The translations under genes were made by a program, and so were the position numbers. From CAYLJV01 sp964510375 (GTDB taxonomy: Archaea > Hadarchaeota > Hadarchaeia > Hadarchaeales > JAGGTB01): a stretch of DNA of 56,365 bases. Within the stretch, counting starts at the first letter, position 1. Every line of letters starts with the position of its first letter. This document shows positions 26,538 through 35,125 of the stretch, piece by piece. Where the stretch lies: the NCBI GenBank assembly GCA_964510375.1, contig CAZEBR010000007.1:1-56365 (forward strand), given 5' to 3'. The notes beneath the pieces were generated by a model that had not been told where the DNA came from, made no database searches, and saw only the letters and a program-made list of their open reading frames with translations.

Positions 26538-27080
26538 GGGGAAAAGTTAATAAAAAAATACCTCAATTAAAAACCAGAACATGACCGAACTTCTACGCGG
26601 AGAAAAAATCCACAAATACTACGGAAAAGTCCACGCGCTAAAAGGAATAAACCTGGAAGTAGAAAAAGGAGAAGTACTAGGAATCATCGGAGACAACGGA
26701 GCAGGAAAATCCACCCTCATAAAAATACTCAGCGGAGTCCTCCAACCAACAAAAGGAAAACTATACTGGAAAGGCAAAGAAACCAAAATAGACTCAGTCA
26801 AAAAAGCAAGAGAAATGGGAATCGAAACAGTCCACCAAGAAGGAGGACTTGTAAAAATTCAAAGCATCGCAAGAAATATCTTTATGGGTAAGAATTGTCC
26901 AAAAGACACAGGATTCGTGAATTACGACGAGATGAATGAAAGAAGCAAAAGTAGATTAGAAAGTTTGAATCTTAATCTCGACCCGGAGACCGATGTAAGG
27001 TTTTGCTCGGGAGGAGAAAGACAGGGAGTAGCCATAGCGAGAGCACTAGAATTCGAAGCAGAACTCGTCATGCTCGACGA
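26538..27080 (+). repeat. 543-nt direct repeat, copy 2
   Basis: Second copy of the near-identical segment at 24245-24787 (542 of 543 bases the same). It spans the promoter and the N-terminal two thirds of ATPase 2. The offset between copies is exactly 2293 bp along the whole length, so there are no indels. Confidence 0.97.
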
Positions 27081-27309
27081 GCCTACTACCAATCTACCCG
27101 AAAAGTCCATAGAAAAGGTTTTCGACCTAGTTAAAAAATTAAGAGATAAGGACATTACGACAATAATAATATCTCATGAGATAAGGAGTATATATCCTAT
27201 TATAGAAAGAGTCACACTGCTAGACGACGGAGATAAAATAGGAGAAGCTCGAAAGGAAGACATAACAGTAGAAGAAATAGAGAATGCACAGCTAGAAGGC
27301 GAACTATAA
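26581..27309 (+). CDS. Sugar ABC transporter ATPase 2, NBD1-like tail
   Basis: A 242-residue nucleotide-binding domain, identical to ATPase 1 over residues 1-167. Its own tail begins LDEPTTNLPEKSIEKVFDL and continues to TTIIISHEIRSIYPIIERV, which keeps the switch His missing in ATPase 1. This matches the first domain of RbsA-like tandem ATPases (LDEPT..L, ISH). The pair therefore looks like a split RbsA in which the shared part was homogenised. Full catalytic competence is expected for this subunit. Confidence 0.9.
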   Translation: MTELLRGEKIHKYYGKVHALKGINLEVEKGEVLGIIGDNGAGKSTLIKILSGVLQPTKGKLYWKGKETKIDSVKKAREMGIETVHQEGGLVKIQSIARNIFMGKNCPKDTGFVNYDEMNERSKSRLESLNLNLDPETDVRFCSGGERQGVAIARALEFEAELVMLDEPTTNLPEKSIEKVFDLVKKLRDKDITTIIISHEIRSIYPIIERVTLLDDGDKIGEARKEDITVEEIENAQLEGEL

Positions 27310-27436
27310 TCCACACTTGCGATTGCCTAAATAATGATTAAGAAAACCAATCGAGGAAAGATGAAAAGTCGTTTTGCTAAACCGGTACTTATCGGGAAAC
27401 AAATTTTATGAAAAACATAGCAGAAAACGCAAGAAT

Positions 27437-27973
27437 TTAAGTAAAATTAATCTGACATCCGCCATCGCTTCTGAGATTTATCTTAAAATCTTCCCCTATT
27501 ATTATTACAGACTTATTTTGGGTTTTTTCGGATTTTTCTACGTTTATATCATTGATAAAATTAAAATCCAAATTTATTCTGTTCGAAACAGGCTCTTTGT
27601 CCCTCTTCTGCTCGCTAAACATGGACAGGAACTCCCCCAGTACTCCCTCATCCGCATTATCGGGACCTCGTATCCCTAACGCTTCCTTCTCGGTTATTTC
27701 TCCTAATTCATTCATTACTTCACCATCCTTTTTAGCTAGGGAAGCCCATAATCTACCGTCCTCACGTTTTATCAGATAGGAAAATTTTCCACTGCCTCCG
27801 ACAAGCTTACTACTACCTTCCTCCTCCAATTCCTTTAGAAACTTCTCCTCAGCAACGGACTCTACTTCCACGTTCGTGAATTCTATAATATCAGATTCGT
27901 TCAGAACTTTGTATCTCCAAGGGACGTTGGCAATGCTTTCATCCAATTTCTCTTCAATTTCTTCAATTTCCAT
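27437..27973 (-). CDS. Uncharacterised acidic protein
   Basis: 178 residues, no family recognised. The first 75 residues alternate charged helix and short strands (VPWRYKVLNESDIIEFTNVE); the C-terminus (NKSVIIIGEDFKINLR) looks like beta strands. Very acidic, no membrane segment, no Cys pair. It lies between ATPase 2 and the epimerase-like gene on the same strand as the latter. AT-rich codons as in the surrounding sugar region. It may be lineage-specific. Confidence 0.6.
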   Translation of the reverse strand: MEIEEIEEKLDESIANVPWRYKVLNESDIIEFTNVEVESVAEEKFLKELEEEGSSKLVGGSGKFSYLIKREDGRLWASLAKKDGEVMNELGEITEKEALGIRGPDNADEGVLGEFLSMFSEQKRDKEPVSNRINLDFNFINDINVEKSEKTQNKSVIIIGEDFKINLRSDGGCQINFT

Positions 27974-28188
27974 TTTGGCCTCCTAATTACTCCTATCTTA
28001 CAACAGCATTACTAATTAACCACTAATTATCTTTGGATATCATATTTATCAATCTATCCTGAAGAAATACTTTGAATACTTATACTCACGCCCTTTAATA
28101 TTAGCAGTCACATTCTCCGGAAAGAAATCCGGTCTTAAACCCATCGTTTCTATAAACAAAAAACATGAAACAGCAAATAAAAAATACT

Positions 28189-29247
28189 TCAGGGTCTACT
28201 TGTCAAAACTTTTAACTCCAACTCGTATTCTCGAGTTTCTTGTGGTTCCAGAATAGGAAGTTCCCCTTTCTTTCTCAATTCGCTTTTATCATCAAATGGA
28301 CAGTTAGCAGGTTCTAAACCCAAAACATATTCGCTCTTATTCAAATATTTCCACTCAACTAGATAAGGAAGTTGAGACTCCTTAAAAATGATCTCAAGAC
28401 CTAATTCATTTTCTAAATCAGGGTTAACTAGCCTCACTTTATTAGTATCATTATCAGAGGGCATTTTATGTTCATATATTCTATCCTCATATCCCTCCGT
28501 AGGATCTTGGAACTCGTCGTACTTATTCAATTCATTACTAGCTTTCTCTCCGGAAACACTTCTGGTCCGATCGGGTTCTAAGAAAAGCTCCGAGTTTTTA
28601 TCAAGTAACGGGAAACCTAAATTTATATGATAAAGAATCATGTGAGATGTTTTTCTAAATGAATTGTTTTTTACTTCATCCCTCACCTTAATTTTCTTCT
28701 CGTCCAAGGCCGTTTTTATCTCCCTTTTCAGAGTCAAATTCTCTCCGTGAAGCCTAGACTGCTTAATTTCACCGGAGACACTCAAAACATAGCTATCGTC
28801 CTCCCAATCGGAATTCACGGATACGTTTTTTGCGGGTCTGTTAGAAATTCTCCCATGGAACACGTCACCTTCCTCAGAGGGAAATCCAAAACTTGTAAGC
28901 CCACAGGTAGTCAAAAGACCTCCAAAAAAGTTCCTTTTCCATTCCTCACCTTCGGGCTCGTAATAAGAAGGATGGCTTTCCTCAACGGGAGAACGCCAAG
29001 CAAGATTACAACCCTTATAATACAGTGAAGTTATATCCATAGCCCTCTCAATCAAAACATCAAACTGAATACCCTTCGCCGTTCGAAAGCTCGCCTGTCT
29101 ACAGCCTTTAGCAGGACCATCAGCTCTTTCCTGCAACTCCACATATCCAAGTTGGCGCATATCCCCTACTCTTTCTATAATCTCGCTCTTAGAAAGTTCT
29201 GATGCTTTTTCCCCAAAATCCATAGCGACCAACTCTTGATCGTCCAT
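28189..29247 (-). CDS. DUF4432 (aldose-1-epimerase-like) protein
   Basis: A 352-residue member of the galactose-mutarotase-like fold, DUF4432 group. Recognised from the N-terminal RQASFRTAKGIQFDVLIERAMDI..., FGGLLTTCGLTSFG, the histidine in FHGRISN, MILYHINLGFPLLD and the closing LGLEPANCP. The family often accompanies sugar catabolism and transport genes and probably handles a sugar anomer or keto-sugar. It is transcribed toward the ABC transporter genes and likely acts on the imported sugar. Exact substrate unknown. Confidence 0.82.
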   Translation of the reverse strand: MDDQELVAMDFGEKASELSKSEIIERVGDMRQLGYVELQERADGPAKGCRQASFRTAKGIQFDVLIERAMDITSLYYKGCNLAWRSPVEESHPSYYEPEGEEWKRNFFGGLLTTCGLTSFGFPSEEGDVFHGRISNRPAKNVSVNSDWEDDSYVLSVSGEIKQSRLHGENLTLKREIKTALDEKKIKVRDEVKNNSFRKTSHMILYHINLGFPLLDKNSELFLEPDRTRSVSGEKASNELNKYDEFQDPTEGYEDRIYEHKMPSDNDTNKVRLVNPDLENELGLEIIFKESQLPYLVEWKYLNKSEYVLGLEPANCPFDDKSELRKKGELPILEPQETREYELELKVLTSRP

Positions 29248-29377
29248 ACATTCGTAACAAAATCAACTATTTAATGATTATCATAGTAAACTCCAGAGAT
29301 GAAAATCCCGACAAATAGAGAAGTGAAACCCTGAATTTTTCTAGACAGAGAATTTAAGGGGGCTAATAAGGTATTCA

Positions 29378-29385
29378 TTTAAATA
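29378..29385 (+). promoter_or_regulatory. TATA box of the DUF502 gene
   Basis: TTTAAATA centred about 32 bp before the ATG at 29414, the position expected for an archaeal TATA box with transcription starting at or just before the start codon. Confidence 0.6.
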
Positions 29386-29413
29386 GACATCAATCGAGCG
29401 AGAATAATAAAAA

Positions 29414-30097
29414 ATGTATAATGAGCTGAAAGATGACCTAATAAGCGGAATTGTTTTTCTAGCCCCCATATTCGTTACTTTCTATGTAGCTTACTGGCTA
29501 TTCGGCATCGTTATGGACTTGCCCGGAATGAACATGTTTCCGACAACGGATTTTCCAATATTCAACCGTTTAATCCATTTTCTGGTCGTGGCACTCATTC
29601 TAGGATTTTTTCTTGTGGGAATCGGACATCTAGTCCGAACAGTCCTAAGCACGTATGCTCAGGATTGGCGCGACAAGATAATGAACAAAATCCCGGGACT
29701 ACGAATAATCTACAAAGCCACGAAGCTAGCTGTCGAAACAGTATCAAGTAGCACCACTGAATTTGAAAAACCCGTCAAGATTGAACTGGGCGGCATTCGT
29801 CTCACCGGATTTAAGACGGGGACGACCCAAGACGGGAGAAACATAGTATTTCTCCCCACCACGCCAAACATAACTACCGGATTTCTCCTTGAACTTGAAG
29901 ATGATAAAGTACAGATCGCCGACGAGACCGTCGAGGAAGCACTGACAAGGCTGATTAGTATAGGATTCGGAGACTCACAGAAGGAAGTCAAAGCCGAATT
30001 CATGAATCAAGACGCCGATGCGGGGGATGAAGTTGAAAGTGAAGGGACTAATAATGATGGAGATAGTAGCGAAAAATCTTCATCGGGAAAGTCTTAA
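29414..30097 (+). CDS. DUF502 family membrane protein
   Basis: 227 residues. Two membrane segments lie at about 12-34 and 55-80, followed by the family core IPGLRIIYKATKLAVETV and strands with VFLPTTPNITTGFLLEL. The C-terminal 30 residues are a low-complexity acidic/serine tail (DADAGDEVESEGTNNDGD...). DUF502 proteins are widespread in bacteria and archaea with a plant relative (COV) and no settled biochemical role. Convergent with the VTT gene. Confidence 0.9.
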   Translation: MYNELKDDLISGIVFLAPIFVTFYVAYWLFGIVMDLPGMNMFPTTDFPIFNRLIHFLVVALILGFFLVGIGHLVRTVLSTYAQDWRDKIMNKIPGLRIIYKATKLAVETVSSSTTEFEKPVKIELGGIRLTGFKTGTTQDGRNIVFLPTTPNITTGFLLELEDDKVQIADETVEEALTRLISIGFGDSQKEVKAEFMNQDADAGDEVESEGTNNDGDSSEKSSSGKS

Positions 30098-30168
30098 TCC
30101 AATTTAGTTTAGTCCATGTTTTCCCAGATGCCTATTTACCCATACCAGATGACACTTACAAAAACAAT

Positions 30169-30729
30169 TCAAGTAATCCTTTCCGCAATATCCACCCAGT
30201 CAAGCCTGAGAGTTCCATATATTATTAGAATCAGAACTATGGCTGTTATGAAGGCCGTGATCCAGCTCCCGCCAACAAACCAACCTGCGAGTTCACCCAC
30301 ATAGATGAGTATTAAAGCCATCGAAAACTTTCCCAACGCGCAATAAATGAACGCCTTCCAGAAATCGTATCGGGCCAATCCCAACGGTATGAATAGAAGA
30401 TCGTCGGGAAGGGGAGTGAGAGCGAACAAAAATATCGCCGGCCCTCCATATTTGTCGAAAATCTTGAGCATCGCCTTAAACTTCCGTTCGTGCTCCTCCC
30501 CCACCAACGTTCTACCGGCATAACCGGCCCCGTATCCCACTAACTCCCCGGCTCCGGACCCAAGTCCCGCCACTACCGCGAGCAGTAAAGGGTTAAAATA
30601 GCCCGTCGCACCCGCCGCTATCAAAGCCACGGTATACGGTATCGGAATAACGATTGAACTTGCACCCAAGAAATTTAAAATAAATATTCCGGGATATCCC
30701 AATGCGACTAGAGGGTCCCACCAGCTCAT
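30169..30729 (-). CDS. VTT/DedA-like (SNARE-associated) membrane protein
   Basis: 186 residues with about five hydrophobic segments. The VTT core shows GAGELVGYGAGYAGRTLVG and FALTPLPDDLLFIPLGLARYDFWKAF, with the Pro- and Asp-containing loop typical of DedA-like lipid scramblase/flippase proteins. The family moves lipid carriers across the membrane in bacteria; the archaeal substrate is unknown. Shorter than bacterial DedA but typical of the YdjX/YqaA branch. Confidence 0.85.
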   Translation of the reverse strand: MSWWDPLVALGYPGIFILNFLGASSIVIPIPYTVALIAAGATGYFNPLLLAVVAGLGSGAGELVGYGAGYAGRTLVGEEHERKFKAMLKIFDKYGGPAIFLFALTPLPDDLLFIPLGLARYDFWKAFIYCALGKFSMALILIYVGELAGWFVGGSWITAFITAIVLILIIYGTLRLDWVDIAERIT

Positions 30730-30915
30730 TGTTCTTTCCTTTTAATTGATGGGACTAAGGATTATTTACTATTTTACTAGTCTAGATAATTTTTAGCAAC
30801 GACAGATTATTTCGGCGAAAGACCCAGCCGCTACCACGACAAATACTAATAATCCGATAGTAACTGGGTCTATATTTTTCCCTTCGAACACGATAAAATT
30901 TATTTATTAAATAAA

Positions 30916-32322
30916 TTATTCACACGCCCTCGTCAGTCGGACATCGAATCTGGCACCACCCAGCTCGGAATCTTTTACCTCCACCTTACCTCCGTGGCTT
31001 TCTGCTATGTTCTTGACCATAAAAAGACCCAATCCGGACCCGGCAGATTCACCCTTCTTGAATTCCCTGTCGAAAACCTTCTCCTTGTCCTCGTCCGGAA
31101 TCCCCTTTCCGTCATCCTCTATTATCACGACACATTCGTCTTCCCGCTTTTCCCCAGAAACACTAATCTTGGAGCAATCGGAATGCTGAATCGAATTCTC
31201 CACGATGTTTGAAAAGAGTTCCTCCAGCAAAGGACTAGTGCATGCCTTGCACTCAATTTTATTATAATCTAATTCGATCCCGTTTTCGGATATCTTCGAC
31301 TGGTGTTCGCTGAGCACATTCTTCAAAGCCGAATCTAACCAAATCTCCTCAGCTTCTTCCCTCTCCTCGACCTCTCTTAGGGTCCTTACCTTCTCGATAA
31401 GTTCAACTGCCTCCCTTATCGCTCTGTCCGTCTTTTGAAGGTATTTATCTTCCTCCTCTGCCGAAACATCAGAGGCGGAAATCAGCTCTATATAACCCCT
31501 AGCGATCTGGGCTTTATTTCTCACATCGTGACGAAGAAGCGAATGCAGGAAGTCCTCCCTCTCCTCCACCTCTTTCTGTTCGGTTATATCTCGGAAAGAA
31601 AGAACTGCGACGGGCCTTCCATCCATCTCGAAGCCCCTTCCAGTGAAGCTTGCCCAGAACTCCTCGCCCGAATCCCTCATCAATTTTGTCTCTACACCCT
31701 CCATCACACCGCCGTCGAATACCTCATCTTCGATTTTCGTATCAAATCTTTTCTTCTCCTCCGGGACCACAAATTCGTAGATAGCCCGCCCCTCTATATC
31801 CTCCAACGATTCCAACTCTAGCATGTCCAAGGCCGCACTGTTCGCGTGCATTATTTCGAAACTTTCGGCGTCCAGGAGAACTATCCCTTCCAGAACTTTT
31901 TCAAAAAGGGTATCCAATCTCTCTCCCTGCTCCACCGACTTGCGCAGGGACCGCCAGTCCTCAGCTTCCCGGGCTACGATATCCGATAGGTTCTCGTACT
32001 GGGCTTCTCGGTCTCCTTCTCGAACTAGGTATCCATTGGCCCCAGAATTAAGAGCATCTATAGCAACATCCGCTGAACCTTCGCCCGAGAAAATTATGAA
32101 AGGTATGCTCTTCCCGATTTCATTTCTTACAGTCCTCAAAAACTCTAGAGCATTGACCCCCGAACCAGAATGACCGGAAACCGTTGCATCGAAATCACCG
32201 GCATCGAGTTTTTCAAGAGCCCCCCCGACCGATCCGGCAGTCTCAACATCAAATCTCCCCCCGAGAAAGCTCTTAGCCTCATCCAAAAATTCCGAACTAT
32301 CGCTCACAACCAGTAACTTCAA
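30916..32322 (-). CDS. Receiver-PAS-histidine kinase with degenerate receiver
   Basis: 468 residues. Residues 1-115 look like a receiver domain (LKLLVVSDSSEFLDEAK), but the phosphoacceptor position reads Val-Ser-Gly-His where active domains have Asp, so it is probably a pseudo-receiver. A PAS domain follows (about 140-255, ending in VAVLSFRDITEQKE), then a HisKA helix with SLLRHDVRNKAQI and an HATPase_c domain with ENSIQHS, DDGKGIPDEDKEKVF and GSGLGLFMVKN. No membrane segment. TTG 32322 is chosen because GGAGGGGGAAG lies directly upstream; an ATG 17 codons earlier lacks this site. No response regulator is adjacent. Confidence 0.88.
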   Translation of the reverse strand: MKLLVVSDSSEFLDEAKSFLGGRFDVETAGSVGGALEKLDAGDFDATVSGHSGSGVNALEFLRTVRNEIGKSIPFIIFSGEGSADVAIDALNSGANGYLVREGDREAQYENLSDIVAREAEDWRSLRKSVEQGERLDTLFEKVLEGIVLLDAESFEIMHANSAALDMLELESLEDIEGRAIYEFVVPEEKKRFDTKIEDEVFDGGVMEGVETKLMRDSGEEFWASFTGRGFEMDGRPVAVLSFRDITEQKEVEEREDFLHSLLRHDVRNKAQIARGYIELISASDVSAEEEDKYLQKTDRAIREAVELIEKVRTLREVEEREEAEEIWLDSALKNVLSEHQSKISENGIELDYNKIECKACTSPLLEELFSNIVENSIQHSDCSKISVSGEKREDECVVIIEDDGKGIPDEDKEKVFDREFKKGESAGSGLGLFMVKNIAESHGGKVEVKDSELGGARFDVRLTRACE

Positions 32323-32471
32323 GCTTCCCCCTCCAAATTCATCACCCTTCCAATTACTTTGTGTATTCATCAATAAATACAGTTTCCATCCATTTTATAG
32401 TAGAACAATCAATGGCGAGAGTATAAGAAATTCAACCATCTGTCAATAATAGCAAAACGTCCGACATTGGG

Positions 32472-33836
32472 CTAGTTTTTTAGACTCAGAATCGGGCTGG
32501 GTAGTCTCCCGCCCCTCTTAATTAATTTCTCAGAAGAATAATCACTCAGTTCCATTACCGGGGCACGTCCAAGGAGCCCGCCAAATTCCAAAACATCGCC
32601 GGCTTCCTTGCCTTCGGCAGGTATAATTCTGACTCCTTCCGTCTTGTCGTTCACGACGCCTATGGAAAGCTCATCGGCTATGACCGCACTTATCTTCTCG
32701 GCCGAAGTATTACCGGGAACAGCAAACATGTCCAAGCCCACGGAACAGACCGATGTAAGCGCTTCGAGTTTGTCCAGTTTCAAAGCTCCCTTCTCGACGG
32801 CTTCCACCATCCCTAGATCTTCGCTGACTGGAAGGAAAGTTCCACTCAAACCTCCCACGTTCCTGCTCGCCATCGCACCACCCTTCTTGACGGCATCCAT
32901 CAACAGAGCGACCGCCAAGGTCGACCCATGAGCCCCGGGCTTGTCCACACCCATGGCCTCTAAAATTCTCGCCACCGAATCGTTCTCTACCGGAGAAGGA
33001 GCCAAGGATAGATCAACAATTCCGAAGGAAACTCCCAATTCTTCCGCCAACTCCCGACCTATCAGTTGGCCGGCCCTCGTGGTCTTGAAGGCCGTTCCCT
33101 TGATGACCTCCGAAAGTTCAGTAAGGTCGCAGTCAGGATTATTGTCGACGACTTCCCTGACGACCCCTGGACCGCTAATCCCCACGTTAAGTGAAAATTC
33201 GGGTTCCCCGACGCCGTGAAAAGCTCCGGCCATGAAGGGGTTGTCTTCGGGAGCGTTGACGAGTGCGACGAACTTCGCACACCCGGTGCTATTATCCGTC
33301 TCGCCGGCAACCTCCTTGAGAATCTCACCGAGCTTTATTATCATGTCCATATTCATGCCGGCCCTGTGACTACCCACATTGAGGAACGAACATACCCTTT
33401 CCGTCTCGGAGAACATTTCGGGCAAAGAATCGACTAGCGCCTCGTCGGCCTCAGTGGCGCCCTTCTGTACCAACGCGCCGAAACCCCCTACGAAATCCAC
33501 GTCCGCATCCCCAACCGCATCGTCCAAAACTTTAGCCATTTCGACCAGCTTTTCCTCAGAAGAGTGCGATTCCGTGATCAGTGATATGGGAGTTACCGAG
33601 ATCCTCTGGTTGACAATCGGGATTCCATATTTGGATTCGAGCTTCTCGGTCTCCTCCACCAGTCGCTCGGAGTTCGTGTTTACCTTCTCGTAAACGTTTT
33701 CCTTGAACTTGTCGAAGTCGGAATGAACACAGTCCTTCAGATTAATTCCCAGAGTAACAGTCCTTATGTCCAGCCCCTGGAAAAGGGACATTGTAGCCGT
33801 TTCAAATATCTCATCTACAGTGAAAGCCATTCTCAA
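32472..33836 (-). CDS. UPF0210/DUF711 family protein
   Basis: A 454-residue protein of the conserved UPF0210 family, distantly related to the pyruvate-formate-lyase/ribonucleotide-reductase fold but of unknown activity. Recognised from IRTVTLGIN, VGGFGALVQKGAT, the long FSLNVGISGPGVVREVV segment, SLAPSPVENDSVARILE and GLDMFAVPG. It overlaps the upstream ACT-domain gene by four bases; the UPF0210-UPF0237 pair is conserved across bacteria and archaea and likely acts together with the ACT domain as a sensor of an amino acid-like ligand. Confidence 0.93.
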   Translation of the reverse strand: MRMAFTVDEIFETATMSLFQGLDIRTVTLGINLKDCVHSDFDKFKENVYEKVNTNSERLVEETEKLESKYGIPIVNQRISVTPISLITESHSSEEKLVEMAKVLDDAVGDADVDFVGGFGALVQKGATEADEALVDSLPEMFSETERVCSFLNVGSHRAGMNMDMIIKLGEILKEVAGETDNSTGCAKFVALVNAPEDNPFMAGAFHGVGEPEFSLNVGISGPGVVREVVDNNPDCDLTELSEVIKGTAFKTTRAGQLIGRELAEELGVSFGIVDLSLAPSPVENDSVARILEAMGVDKPGAHGSTLAVALLMDAVKKGGAMASRNVGGLSGTFLPVSEDLGMVEAVEKGALKLDKLEALTSVCSVGLDMFAVPGNTSAEKISAVIADELSIGVVNDKTEGVRIIPAEGKEAGDVLEFGGLLGRAPVMELSDYSSEKLIKRGGRLPSPILSLKN

Positions 33837-34111
33837 ACCCTGTGCATAGCTTTGAAAATATCCTCATGTTGAAGCTGAACCCGAAGGCCCATTTCCTCCC
33901 CTATCTCCTGTAAATCTTCCTCTATCTCTTCGAAGGAATAATCGGAATCTTGAATGTCTATGAGCATGCTCATCACAAAATATCCTTCTATCACCTTTTG
34001 GCTAATGTCCTCAATGTTGATGTCCTTCTCGTAGACGGAATTCGACATCTTGGCGATTATCCCCTTCTGGTCCTCGCCAATCACCGTCACGAAGCAGAGC
34101 TCTTTTCCCAT
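33833..34111 (-). CDS. ACT-domain protein (UPF0237)
   Basis: 92 residues forming one or slightly more than one ACT domain: FVTVIGEDQKGIIAKMSNSVYEKDINIEDI is the classic beta-alpha-beta opening with the ligand-binding Gly turn. Paired and translationally coupled with UPF0210. Such proteins usually bind a small metabolite and regulate their partner. Confidence 0.92.
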   Translation of the reverse strand: MGKELCFVTVIGEDQKGIIAKMSNSVYEKDINIEDISQKVIEGYFVMSMLIDIQDSDYSFEEIEEDLQEIGEEMGLRVQLQHEDIFKAMHRV

Positions 34112-34192
34112 TTTTATTAGCCTCCATCCAGAAAAATCAGCCTGTCTACTATTTAATCCTTCTATCCATGGTGGGTTATTTACTAGTGCAAC

Positions 34193-35125
34193 TTAAGGTT
34201 TGGAAAAATCCGGCAATGCCTCAATCAACCTATCAGCCAAGTCCACTATTTTGTCCCCGTGCTCCAGCTTGTCCTTCCATTCTTCCGAAATTCTATCGGC
34301 ACCGTGATACGCACCGGCGATGGCGCCGGTCATAGCACCGATGGTGTCCGCGTCCCCGCCCAAGCTTACGGCGTAAAGTACTGCACCCTCAAAGCTCTCC
34401 GGATGAGACAAGAAACAGTAGACGGCGGTCGGTACAGAATTGAAGGCTTCTACACCGTGCCCCAAACTCCTCACGACCTCCGACTTGTCCGGATTCGCTT
34501 CGAGAAGTTCGCGGACCTTCGAGACCTTTTCCTCGTATTTCTCCTCGCTCACAGCGTTGTCGAGTTCATCCAGAAATGTACTCGTGTCGAGCTCCGAGGA
34601 GGGATCTTCCCTAGCAACAATGCCCACCGAGGTTGCCTGAAGGACGGCTCCATCCCTCCCCAGGCTATGAACATGGGTGATGCTGCTCGATTTTCGGGCC
34701 AGTTTTTTGAGTTCTTCCAAGTCGCCGCAAGCAAAAAGCCCGACGGGAGCAATTCTCATGGACGAACCGTTGCCGTAAGAGCCTGCACCGCCGAAAAGCT
34801 CCTTTGCCGGCTCATCCCACCGAACACCCCCTCCGAGCTTTCTTATGACCTTACTCGACCCCGGTCCGTAGCCTCTGGAGGGATCAAAATATTCCACCAA
34901 TTTCTCCGCTAGATTCTGACCATCAAATCCACCCTTCTCCGATAAAGAATCGGCAAGAGCCATCATCTGTTGAGTGTCGTCCGTGTAACGGAGCAGATCC
35001 CTCCCTCGAACGAGATCCCTGATTCTATCAATCTTCACCATCCCACCGCCTTCTCTGGACCTTCCGATCGCATCGCCGAGCCCGGTACCCAGCATTCCGC
35101 CGCGATAATATGATTTCAAGCTCAT
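34193..35125 (-). CDS. ADP-ribosylglycohydrolase, ARH3-like
   Basis: A 310-residue DraG/ARH-family hydrolase. The di-metal site is complete: a Glu in GDAIGRSREGGG, YTDDTQQ and GGDADTIGAMTGAIAGAYHG. Along its length it resembles the ARH3 branch: GSYGNGSSMRIAPVGLF, SSSITHVHSLGRDGAVLQA and FNSVPTAVYCFL. Eukaryotic ARH3 removes ADP-ribose from serine and cleaves PAR or O-acetyl-ADP-ribose; the archaeal substrate is unknown. Coupled by a four-base overlap with the unknown upstream gene and close to the SMC operon. Distinguishing ARH3 from DraG or general ADP-ribosylhydrolases needs a tree. Confidence 0.9.
   Translation of the reverse strand: MSLKSYYRGGMLGTGLGDAIGRSREGGGMVKIDRIRDLVRGRDLLRYTDDTQQMMALADSLSEKGGFDGQNLAEKLVEYFDPSRGYGPGSSKVIRKLGGGVRWDEPAKELFGGAGSYGNGSSMRIAPVGLFACGDLEELKKLARKSSSITHVHSLGRDGAVLQATSVGIVAREDPSSELDTSTFLDELDNAVSEEKYEEKVSKVRELLEANPDKSEVVRSLGHGVEAFNSVPTAVYCFLSHPESFEGAVLYAVSLGGDADTIGAMTGAIAGAYHGADRISEEWKDKLEHGDKIVDLADRLIEALPDFSKP

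Noticed and set aside
21349..29247. Insertion sequence or transposase mediating the ATPase duplication
   Set aside because: No transposase gene, inverted terminal repeats or target duplications were seen near either copy.
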